Source of the DNA: Calycina herbarum
Lineage: Eukaryota > Ascomycota > Leotiomycetes > Helotiales > Pezizellaceae
NCBI GenBank assembly: GCA_001414485.1
Contig: LLEY01000020.1
Location: 372,001 to 436,000 of the forward strand
Reading direction: 5' to 3'
Length of the DNA: 64,000 bases
A program made the translations under genes and the position numbers. Under the pieces are notes generated by a model. That model was given only the letters and a program-made list of their open reading frames with translations. It made no database searches and was not told the origin of the DNA. Within the stretch, counting starts at the first letter, position 1, and every line of letters begins with the position of its first letter. This document shows positions 32,087 to 43,000 of the stretch, in pieces.

Positions 32087-34026
32087 ATGTCTTCCAACGA
32101 AAACAAGATCAACTTAGCTATCTAAGCACTCGAAAACGACGCGTCATTAACCCAACGCCGCGCTACGAAGGCCTATAATACCCCTCGATCCACTATTTTA
32201 AACCGACACGCCGGAATCCAACTAAGACGCGATTACGAGCCTAATTCGAAGAAACTTACGTGTAACGGCACGAAACGGATACTACTACAAAAGAGGCATA
32301 TGGAAGTGCGTTCGATAGAATGACATATCCGAATACTAGGCTCTGATACGAAGGAAAAGACCAAATTGGTCTTTCCTCAAGAGAGAGTAAGAGCATCTAT
32401 ATACAAGAGGGCCGGACAATAACAAAAGTCCGTACCGATCCGGCTCTGACAATTCCGAAACCAAACCTGTACCGTAATCCTGTTCCGTAACCATCTGTGC
32501 CGTACCATACTCGGCACGTATTCTTAGCTGTTCCGATGGCTCGGCAATTCCATCAATAGCTGGCCATCACATTACGAAGCTAGAGGAGGAGGCGATAATT
32601 AGGCATATATTAGAGCAGAATTCGAGAGGGTTTTCGCCTATAAAGGATATAGTACGAGATATAGCTAACAATTTACTAAAGGAGCGTAATAGGCAGCCTG
32701 TAGGTAGGAACTGGCCAGACAACTATATTCGGCGTACACCTAAGCTAAAAACTCGATAGAGTTATTCTTACGATTATTAGCGAGCTTTAACTAAAGATCC
32801 GCGGATTATTAGCTTATAGTTTATACTTATATAGTCGTTTAAAGACAAATATAGTATTATAGACAAGGATATATATAATTTCAACGAGACTAGTTTTATA
32901 ATAGGCGTTATATTATCTTAGCTTATTATTACAAGTTTAGAGATATATAAGAGACATAAGAAAGTTTAGCTAGGCAATCGCGAATAGGTTATAGTTATTT
33001 AAGGAGTTAATAGGATAGGTTAGGTAATCCCGCTATTTATTATATTTATAGGTAAAGTACTTATTTCTTCTTAGTATAAGAATATAGATATACTATACGA
33101 CGAGGTTATTAATATTAGTACTAATAGCTAGATAAATAATAAGCTTAGAGTTATATAGCTAAAGTATTTTAATAAGTATATAAAAGCACGAAGCGTTAGA
33201 GGATATAGGCTATTAATTATTAATAGTTATAAAAGCTATAACTTGCTTAAATTCTAGCGACTTTGTAAAGACTTTAATATTATTACTCTTTATATACCTC
33301 TACATTTATCGCATTTATTACAGCCGCTTAATATTAGCTATTTTTCACTATTAAAGCGAGTATATAGAAATGAGATCTTAGGCTTAGTACGTAATTATAT
33401 TAACTATATTACTAAAGAAACCTTCCTCTAAGCTTTTAAAGTAGCTTTTTATAAAGTGTTTATAAAGAACAATATCTACGCGAGCTTTCGAGGTACTAGG
33501 CTACTCCTACATAACTTAGAAGTTATGTTATTAAAGCTTAATTTAAAGCTTCGTATACTAACTCCAGTTATATTAGAAGACACTCTATAGGAGTCTAAAA
33601 CACTAAGTAACGTACACGAGATAGAGGCTTAATTAATACTTATTCGAGACCGGATTTAAAGATACTAAGACTCATTGCCTAGTTCTATTATCAAGTCTCT
33701 TAATCAACTAGAAAGAGGCTCTACTAGGATAGTACATAATATAGTGTTAATACGGAAAGAAATCACAGATCTTCGTAAGGTAACTAAAGTTATAACTAAG
33801 TATAAGAGTTGTAAAAGAAAGTATATTCAGAGTTAAGAGACACTAACAGTAGAGGAGGTAATTGGTTTAATTACTCCTATAGAAAATAGCCACTAGGAGG
33901 GTAGTAGAGAGATAAAAAAGAAGGTTCGAGTAGAGAGGCACTGTAGGCGTTGTAGCAAAACTAGATATAATTCTCGTACTTGTTAAGTAGAAATAGTAGA
34001 TACTAAAGATAGTAATGACTCTAAAT
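32087..34026 (+). pseudogene. Inactive pogo-like transposase
   Basis: Starting at ATG 32087 the translation shows a psq-type helix-turn-helix (ALENDASLTQRRATKAYNTP, STILNRHAG), then a DDE-1 superfamily core and a terminal zinc-knuckle-like HCRRCSKTRYNSRTC. Numerous in-frame stops occur; the first is TAA after 12 codons, where relatives have Gln, a C-to-T change. The two recognisable catalytic Asp positions read Asn: codon AAC at 32883-32885 in NFNETSF and codon AAT at 33222-33224 in LLIINSYKSY. Both are G-to-A changes. The frame is also split by a 311 bp solo LTR after KKLT; skipping the LTR and one target copy resumes exactly at KLEEEAIIRHILEQNSRG. It cannot encode an active enzyme. Confidence 0.88.
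32261..32571. mobile_element. Solo LTR with 5 bp target-site duplication
   Basis: A 311 bp insertion begins TGTAACGG and ends CCATCACA, the TG...CA termini of an LTR. It is flanked on both sides by TTACG (32256-32260 and 32572-32576). The sequence is of normal base composition, unlike the AT-rich transposon around it. No retroelement coding sequence or second LTR is present, so it is a solo LTR left by recombination. The superfamily (Copia or Gypsy) cannot be assigned from an LTR alone. Confidence 0.85.
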
Positions 34027-34260
34027 AAAATTATAGTATTTTATATTATATAATAGCTTATTCTAGTGTTAAGTAATTTGCATTTAAAAATGAGTAGTTC
34101 GGAAAAGTGGCCAGCTCGCTTGTGAAGTACGTTATCTTTTAAGAAATTTAGCATACATAAGACATCTTCTACCATTTCCAAAAAAAAAAAGACTTAAATT
34201 TTGACAAGATGATTTCAACTAAATACAGCCTTGAACAACCTGAGCTACTAAATGACGTCG

Positions 34261-37200
34261 CTACTTTTGTAATCTCCTTCTTTTGCCTGCTCTCTTTTCT
34301 CTCTCGTCTCCCTCGTCCTCCTCATATTCAGCTTCATCTTCGTCTTCTTGATCTTCTTCTTCTTGATCTGTTTCCTAAAATATTTGGTTAGCTATGTGTC
34401 TGGTTTAAAGCAAGTGGGTTAAATTACCTCGTTTGTTTCCTCCGCTCCATCGTCTCCGAGGTCATATGAAGAGTCTGATAGAGTAAACAGAGAAGAATGC
34501 GAAAAAAAAGAAGACTCATCTTCCTCATCATCACTGGAAACCGATGGATCACTCTCTGCAACCCCAATGCCTCCATCATGTTCTCCCTCAGGAGGTTCAT
34601 TTTCCAGAATCGAAATACAGTTTGTAATTTTTTTCCAAGTATCGTCTACGATCCCAACCCAGTTCTCTGGACAATCATAGTGCTTATCTCCTTTTGTTAT
34701 TGTAAGATTTTCATCTATACTGAAGCTTGTAAAGCCATCTTTAATCCCAAGAATAGTTTCAGCCGCCTTTTTCATTCGTCTAAGCTTGCTGTCGTTTCTC
34801 ATTTCTTGGTCAAACCAGCAGAGGAAGGAGATTGCGACCTGTTCAGAGAACCATTGACACCTTCTTTCCATTATTTTTTCAAACTGAAGGTACCCCTGCC
34901 TTTTCAATGGGCGGCTTCTCGTTTTCGCACTTTCGAAAGTCGACGCTTTAAGTGCTGATTTCAATTCCCGAAGCTTCTTGCTGTCTGCCGGGGAATCCAC
35001 ACGCTCTGTATCTCTAAGGACTTCGTCCCATAGTCTCATTCGACAGTACCACTGTATTTCAAGATTAGTTTAATGTTACCTGAAACAGTTGAACCTAAAA
35101 TGGGGGGAGATATACCAGCCCTTCCAGAATCGCGCTGTGGAAGATCTCAAAGTCAGTATTGCTATTTCTAGAACTAGATTTGAGGAAGGAGGGCTATAAA
35201 AGGAGGAACAGAGTTTTCTAAGGGGGAGATATGATCTCCATCCCGAAATAATCCGAAAGAGCAAAGGTAAACTTGGAGAATACATACTCAATAGCATTGG
35301 CAAGTGTTGTCCAACGGTACCAAGGCGACTGATATGTTCTATCTCCATCATATGACTCTTGCCGACACTGTCTTATAAATCTATCTATGACTGTGTTCCA
35401 CTGTAGAAGGGTATGTCGTCGCTCAATGAAAGTTGTTTCTTCGACGCGTTCAGCTTCGCATAACTTGTGAACAGCAAGCTCGTGTGCTTGTCGGGCTTGA
35501 TCTACTACCGATATGAGATGACCCCTTTCTACATTGTTTCTCCCGTTAAATAGTGTCTTCAAGTCCTTAGTTTGTAGTAATGTCCGTATAGACTTTATGT
35601 ACTCCTTTACTTGCTGCTGGTTATTCCCTACTATAAATTAACACTCCTCCTTTTCGTTGAAATGGGACCTGAAATATAAAGAAAATGGATAGTTACAAAA
35701 TTCTTCCTCGGTCGTTTGCTGTTTCAATATAGTTTGCGCAAAATTTACCGGTGCTTTTTCTTGGGGGGTAAGTGATATAGGGTCTTGGCCCCCGGGAAGT
35801 AATCTGTCAAGAACCTCCATGCAATATTCAAGGGGTAATGAGAAATGTCTTTTTTTTCTTTCGGCCCATTTTATATCAAGCATCATCACACCTTCTCTGA
35901 TAGATCCAAGATAGAGGGCCCTTCCCCCAAAAGCTGTTACTCTTGCAGTCTAGGTGCTATTAGCTCAAGCTCTTTAATTTGTAAGGGAAATAACTTACCC
36001 AAAAATCCTCCCTTTGCACCCCTACGTTCAAATCTTAGCTCAACTCTCACAATTCAAACATGGAATAAACCGTTACATACCTTCGTAAAGTGACACTTAC
36101 AAAGGATACATTGGATAAAAATAAGGTAATTTTGGTTTTATGAGAACTGGCAGATCGTCATCGTCCCAATCATCTTCAGTGGGCCAAACAGTCTGAATCC
36201 AAAAACCCAAAGGCAGCGTTTGGGTTTCATATGACCAATCAGAACGCAACGGCTTAGGGACTCCTCCCAACACCTAGGGAAACTATAAGCATTATGGGGG
36301 AAAAAAACTATATGATAACATAGACCTGTGACATAAACTTACACCAAACTCCATCGCCCAGCCTATCTCTGAGACCTCTGTACCCCCAATATCAGTAGTG
36401 GTTTGGGGGGGGGGGGGGGGGGGACAAACAATGAGGTTGCTTACGTTGCTGGTCAAAGTATGGTTCGATTTCAGATTTGTGATACTTTTCGTGCGCTAAA
36501 ACGACCCATACGGCGTGCTATAGGTGGAGCTCAGCCAGGTTCCAAAATCAGGCTATCTTTGGACTCACGGTCATCTCATGTAACAAAGTATTTGCTATTA
36601 TCCACTCGAGTTGACGTTTTTCAAAGTCATCTAAATCATCTCGGAAAAGGGGTGCAATGATCGCTGTATTCAACAGAACCCAAAGTGTTTTCCAGGCATG
36701 ACTAGTTACTCCGTTTGCTCTTCCTTGTTTCGGGTCGTCCATTCCGAAAAGAAAGTCAGTACTCCGCCGTTCGAAGGACAAGGTAAGGTTATAATCCTCT
36801 ATCATAGATTTGAAAACACTTTCTGTTAATGATAAGTTAGCGAAGCAGTCCGCAAAGAAAGGAAGCAAGAACGGGGAAGAGACGAGCCCAAAGAATTCTT
36901 CTTTTCCAATCGAAAGCCTCTCGTAATATGAATTTGGAAGCCGGAAACAAAAGGATACCTCATACCAACTTTCTTTTCGGCTTGAGCGATCTCATACGGC
37001 CCATATGGGCTGATGGGTAGAATCTGCCGTAGCTTATTTTGGCCATCTTTGAAACTCACCGCGCCGCCAACCCATCCATAATCGTATAGATGGTCCGGGA
37101 GACGATCTTCTTCTACCAGCCGATGTTCGCTGAGAAGAAGGGAACCGAACTAGCCGATGGTTAAAATAGAAACTTAGGACAGAAATGGAAGATATATAGG

Positions 37201-37778
37201 TACAAAAGGTGTTGAGCAAGCATGCATGATCATGCGAGAAGCTAAACGCAGGATAGGTCGCATTTTATTTCGGACAATAGGGTTTTCCATGCTCCAATCT
37301 CCCCCCAAACCAGTACCCGAAGGACAGTCGTCTGCGAGCCGGAAGTAAAAGTCCCTGCCAGGAAGATTCTCAAAATCTATAATCCACTGCTCATCCCTAA
37401 AGATGGAAAGTATCTCGTTGTCTAAATTCGGTTCTCTTAATCGCCTACTTGAGATTACATCGAGATCATAGAGCTCCCTGGCAAAGTCACAGAGTTATTC
37501 GAATTGCTCAAAGTAGGGCTTGAGGGATTCAAGATTTGTAGGAAGTGCCCATACCTCGTTGTGAAACCGTTAAACTCTTTTTTTTGTCGCTGTAATCTCC
37601 TCAAATCCCAGGACGCTTCCTCTTTCTTTTCTCCATTCTCTCCCTCTTCAGAATCCGAATCCGTATTCGGTTCCTGTTCGCCCTCTCTAGGGTCCTCTTG
37701 TTCAAACCGAGCCTCGAGGGGCTCATAATAATCGTGAAAGGGACCATACTTCGATGGCCAGCGGCTCCAGGCGCTCAT
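34261..37778 (-). CDS. Unrecognised 907-residue protein, 13 exons
   Basis: Exons inferred on the minus strand: 37778-37555, 37477-37204, 37149-36966, 36900-36569, 36517-36445, 36377-36343, 36273-36101, 36011-35999, 35949-35697, 35630-35284, 35193-35116, 35051-34428 and 34374-34261. They sum to 908 codons with every phase consistent. Notable segments in order are SRWPSKYGPFHDYYEP, an acidic patch, LDNEILSIFRDEQWIIDFEN, LLLSEHRLVEEDRLPDHLYD, QRKE-free hydrophobic stretch FFGLVSSPFLLPFFADCFAN, HAVWVVLAHEKYHKSEIEPY, FWTARVTAFGGRALYLGSIR, ALLQW-like HTLLQWNTVIDRFIRQ, then a long charged C-terminus ending KRAGKRRRLQK. There is no signal peptide, no clear membrane helix and no domain I know. Exon 8 is only 13 nt. 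Intron 5 contains a 19-base poly-C (minus strand). Function unknown; possibly lineage-restricted. Confidence 0.72.
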
Positions 37779-38222
37779 GGTTGTTTGTTGCGGTTCTGAT
37801 ATATGAACTGACTTTAACTCCCAGTTCTATCTAATTCAATGCTAAGTAGAATAGTGCTATACAAGCCGTTGCTAAATGAAACATAAATCCTCTTTGTTAC
37901 ACTTCAACATGCATTTCTATTTCTTTGTCTTCGATCGCAATGCCGCAAACAGCGATTGCTGATTTCCCAACAAACAGATATTCAGGTCTCCCCGCATCTA
38001 GACGACTGGAATACAAAGCCTAGTAAGCAATTCTATGCGATGATTTGTGAAAACCTTACTGCCTTTGGTGGCGGGCGCTGGGATGAGTTTCACAGGAGGA
38101 TATTGGATCTGAGGGGACTTTTAGTGCAAGCTAGTCCCGTTTTGGCTGGGTTCGAAGGGGATCTAGATCATGTTAGAAAATCGAGGAAAGGAGCGGCGTT
38201 CAGGTTGAGCTCCCGAGGTTGA

Positions 38223-39850
38223 GGTCGCGAGGGTGAGTCGAGAACAAAGTTACACGAGAACTCTTCCCCACCAAAATTTTCTGACCACACTCTCACTGAC
38301 TGGCCAACAGGGGTTCTTCTTCCAAAAACGCAAGGTCAAGGTACATCAAGACCAGTCAAACAAAACAGCAGCGCGCATGATGTTTAATTAGGCGCTGAAG
38401 ACAATCATAAGCAGTATGACCAATTGTGATAAGTGCGCCTCTTCGAAATTTTGTATTAGTAGGTGGACCACAGAGCCCCAGGTGGTTGTATAAAGTGATT
38501 CATGTATGAACGTTCACTTCTACACCCAAAGACTTAAGATATGAGTGAAACCTAATTAAAAGAAATTTCAAGTAACCTAAAGCCATAGAGAAGGGTCCGG
38601 TCTACACTGTTCGGGGCCTTTTGTAGCTTATTAAGGGGCCTATTTATCCCCGTAGTAGCGTACTATATATCAGGGCCTAAAATTAGGTCTAAGATATTTA
38701 GACGCTACTCTTAGTACGTATAATACTAAGAAAAAAGTTATAATAATACTTAGTATTATTATTTAAAAGTTATAAAAAGCTATTAAAAGTATTTTATAAA
38801 TATAGTAAATAAGTAAAAAAGTAACGCTAAAGCTACTTAGCTAGAAGAGCTAGGTATAAGTATAGAATTAAGTATTCTTTTTATCTTTTTTTCTTCTTAT
38901 CTTTTATATAAATTTATACATTAGATAAAGGTTTCTCATTCTGGCTAGCTTTACACTTATAACTTTCTTTATTTTTACTAGTAATTACTTTATAATTTAT
39001 AAGTAAATACTTAATAATATAATAATAGGTTATAAGTGTTAGTATAACTTAAGGTTATAAAACTAGTATCTAAACTAGTGTTTAAAGTAGTATGTTATTC
39101 TTGTTTATCTTCTCTAAGAGTAGCTACGTAGGTCCTTCTTATATAGCTCTTTCCAGGTTACGTAAACTAGCTACAAAGTAGTATTCACCTGAAACGACAA
39201 TAAGAAGCTTACTAACAGAATTGGTAAATTACATTACTGAGAAAATTGAAAAAAGCATATTAGATACGGTGGGTGACCTGGTATGCTTTATTCACCAATT
39301 ATAGAATTGACTAATTCTGTCTAGAGTTATTTAAAATCGCTAAAAATCAATCTCTACACTATTTTCATCTAACTTGAGTATTCCAAATTTTTAGAATATT
39401 TATGTTAAATCAAGTCGAAATTTTTGAATCCCGGGTTGAGCAAGATCTCAAAAGAGGTGTGTCTCTATCTTTGCTAGGGTTATGGGTGCTCTTCTAGGAT
39501 ATGCGGAAGCTTCGACCGTATACTTGGGTATTGATTTTCCCCGGGAAGAATGTCTAGGGTGAAAGTCGGCATCCACACCTTATCACTTTCAAGCTTGGAC
39601 GGGATCCTCCACTAGCATTGCTTCCAGGTTGTTGGAGAGATCACCCATTGGGGCTTGGAACAGGACAGCAGATTTTGGTAACGAGGCGTCAAAGGGTGGA
39701 GCCCAGCGGAGATTTAGAATGCAGCCAGATCTTGAAGTTACCTGGTACGGCACAGAGAATCTTCAAGCAAGGAATGTTGGAAACATCTGTATGTTTCGTG
39801 AACTAGCGAAACGAACATCAATACTAGTCAATCCAAACTCCAATTGAGTC
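38223..39850. other. AT-rich degenerate repeat region
   Basis: The core at about 38,620-39,185 is extremely AT-rich, dominated by TATAA, TTAAT and CTAGT words, like the mutated transposon at 32-34 kb. It is probably a relic of a repeat too damaged to classify. The 39,280-39,430 part resembles other AT-rich relics in the window. A 72-residue open frame at 39,629-39,847 (starting TTG) has no recognised family. No gene is supported. Confidence 0.5.
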
Positions 39851-42800
39851 CATGCGTCTCTCTCTTGCAGAATATTAAACTAAACATGAAAATAAGGTAG
39901 GTCCAGGATGGGCAATAAATCCGGACATGCTTTGTGAACGATCTTTTCATAGATCTCAAATCTCCGAATCATATCCTACATCCTTTCTTCGCATACAGAC
40001 CAACTGTGTTCGGGTCTTAAAGCAAACGATGTGACCAAGAACTGCAAAACCCGGGTAACTGTTCAAAGCTCAATTAAAAACAAGATAACGTATATTACCT
40101 TGAGAAAACAATAAACAGGAGCAATCTATGTCTTCTTTTCACTGCATGACATGCCAAAGGTCCGGAAGTCAAACAAAGTAACCAAGAAATAGAGTAACCA
40201 GGTTACCCTCAAGTCCAAGAATCCACGCCGAAACATCCGCAAATCCTTGCATTATACCTTCCATATGTAGGAGATCATCCGTCCACAACCAAACAATGAA
40301 GAAAGCACAAACACTTCTTCGAAATCAACCCTCCGCACATGAAAAGGAGTCCGAGAACTTTTCTTTTATCATATTCTCTAAACACTTCCATACATTCATA
40401 CCTGTGAGAACTCAGAGCATCAAACAAACTTGCGTTTATGCAGCTTAGAAGTTAAAGCATTGCAACTACAAACAATACTAACCACTTCATAGGTTGAAAT
40501 CTCCGAATACCACCTGACCAGGTATTTATGTAGTAGATCAAACAAATATATAACCCCATTCTCAAGGAATTTAATGTATTCCTCTAATTGAAACATACGA
40601 AAACGAGTATGCACACAAATCTCCGAATAGTACCCTCTCCTCCTTCTCGCTTATGAGATCAGCAAACGATCAAACAAACAAATTTCCATGCAAGGCCAAG
40701 AGATCTAAGATAACCTTCTTTAAGGTTGTAAAAGGGACCGACCGAGCCAGGCAACTACTACCTTCACTCGGCCCAGAGCCCGGAAAATCTTCCATTGATC
40801 AAACGATCAAGAGATCAAACGCCCGTGGCCTGCTTTCGAAACAATTGTAAGACCTATAAACAGGATAATGTAGTATTTCCACCTAGACTTAACCCCCACA
40901 GAAGAGCACCCCATGTCAAAACTCTAGTCTTAGTGCCGAAACTTTCTTCTTTACCATGGTAACGCCCTGGCGTAATGCTAGCAAGCCTGGACCATTGTTT
41001 GCTAGAAGCTATTGATTCATGCTTCCCAATAATCCACCACGACCAGTGTGCTAACTCCATTAACTCGACCCTGGATCGGAACAAATCTTCTAAATGACTA
41101 GAGGCCTCGAAGTCTGGTATGCTTCAAAAACCGGAGAACAAAACAAGAAAGTGTTTATTTTTGGTCACTGAACATCGATCAAACCTTCTTTTCCACTTCA
41201 AAGATTTCCCAACAGCAAAACCTGGTTTTCTTTTCAACGGTAACCACTCGGAAAATAGAATCAGCCTCTCTTTTACCATGTGTTGTTGTTGAAGAATGCG
41301 GGGTAGTTTGTGCTGCTAAATTTGGAATATCAAAACGGCCTGTTTCATCGACATGCATGAAACTTGAAGTTTCTAAAAAAACACAACCACACCTCTTTCT
41401 ATTGGGAAACATGACGATAGACTACTCAAATAACCATGGTCTCGTCTCGATAATTGGTTGGTGTGATGCAGCGCGAAAGTTCTACGATGCGGTGTAAAGG
41501 TGTTGTGGTGGGTGTGGGGGTAATTGTGCGGTGTTGTGACAGAATGGAACACCCATGATATTTACGGTAGAATGAATTGGGGACATTTATCAGGGTCATG
41601 TCGGAATTTCAAACCAACCTTTCCCCACGCAGACCGAACCGCAAAACACTACCAGGTGTTGTGAGTGTGGCGGTGTTTATGGAAGTCAAATCAAGCGAGA
41701 CGAGAGCAAACGACGTAGAAGATCACCACTTTCCACACCCACCTCCAGCAAACCCTAGAAGTATTATGTCAGAACATCGCATAAGTGACTATCTCTCAGG
41801 GTCTCTGGTAACGAGGGTGATCATTCTGAGCCTAGTCAAACGAAACTTGCTAGAACTACAAAAAAAATGCGCATCCTGACACTAGGCTGAAAATTCCTGA
41901 GAAACTAGAGAACTATTTCACACATGTAAAGGCTTACAATCATAATAATATATACCAACTAAGTTCAACAAGTTCTCCCTCTATGCGCACACCCCTACAA
42001 CTAGCTGGCCCAAGTGCTTAGCAATCCCAGAAAGATAAATGCATTGCAAAAACACCTCTAGACGTAGCACAATAGATATCAAAACAATTCAAGATCCAAG
42101 CTCTAGTGAGAAAACACAACCCGTTTTGACTTGTAAGCGATCAACGATAGTAACCAATTCTCCAAGTGATAAATCCAATAGCATGACATGCAAGTACCTC
42201 AAATTTGAGGTGCGAAACTCCCGAAAGAACTTCCAAAGCTCAGAGTACAAACAGTTCTTCAAGTATATATCTCAACCCATAGCATGGTATGCAAGTAATT
42301 CAAATCATGCTGAATACCATGCGAGAAGTGTTGAGAAATAATGCCTGAGGGACCGCTAACAACCGCCGAGCGGAAACAAGGCATATGAGGTTCTGTATTA
42401 TAAAGCATAATATACAAGTCACTTGGGTCGTGGAAAAACCCAGCAACTTGAAAGATTATAAATGGTAAACACCTGCGTGTATTTTTGTGAACACGCATGA
42501 GCCAAAATAAAATAAAACATAAAACAAAATTACTCAAACACATACATACAGTGCTCTGGATCGCTAAGAATAACGTTTCCGTAAAGAAAAAAGCAGCCTA
42601 TTACCTACTACCTCCTGGCAATTGTCGCAAAAGCAAAGGGAGCTCGCTCATCCCATATCAACCCCGCAGCTCCACCACATAAACTCTAAATACCCTCAAA
42701 GCACGACCTCCCGCCTCCACCAACTTTAAACAAACATATATAGCTCGAGCTTCCACAATATTGAGTTAGAGAAAAGAAAATTCTCCCATTTCTTGACTTA

Positions 42801-43000
42801 CTATCAAGGGAGAGGAATCCGCAAATACCCCCAAAACCAACGGAGTACCCCCCTCCTCTCCCAACCCTCCAAAGTTGTAGCTTTCTCTCGTATTCACACC
42901 CCACACACCCCGCACGCGTATTCCAAACCGTCGATCCTTCAAGTCCCGATACAAAATATTTCCCATAACAAAACCCAAAGCGCAAGCCGTAAACAGCGCA
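39851..43000. other. Gene-free region with scattered short repeats
   Basis: No coding sequence was found. AAATCTCCGAAT occurs three times (39958, 40497, 40617). ATCAAACAAA or close variants recur near 40,418, 40,537 and 40,668. A diverged pair (AGCATGACATGCAAGTACCT near 42,180 and AGCATGGTATGCAAGTAATT near 42,282) lies about 102 bp apart. None of these is explained. Confidence 0.45.

Larger units (their letters stand above)
31982..34132 (+). mobile_element. Pogo/Fot1-like Tc1-mariner DNA transposon, decayed
   Basis: Terminal inverted repeats ACGTACTTCACAAGCGAGCT on the left and its reverse complement at the right end extend on to GGCCAC. TA dinucleotides at 31980-31981 and 34133-34134 fit the TA target duplication of this superfamily. 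Without the inserted LTR the element is about 1.84 kb, normal for Fot1-like elements. The left end carries an extra 15 bp duplication of AAGCGAGCTGGCCAC that the right end lacks. The interior is strongly AT-rich compared with neighbouring genes, as after RIP. Confidence 0.88.

Noticed and set aside
39629..39847. 72-codon plus frame (SPIGAWNRTADFGNEASK and following)
   Set aside because: Non-ATG start and no family; could be a gene fragment beside the AT-rich relic, but evidence is insufficient.
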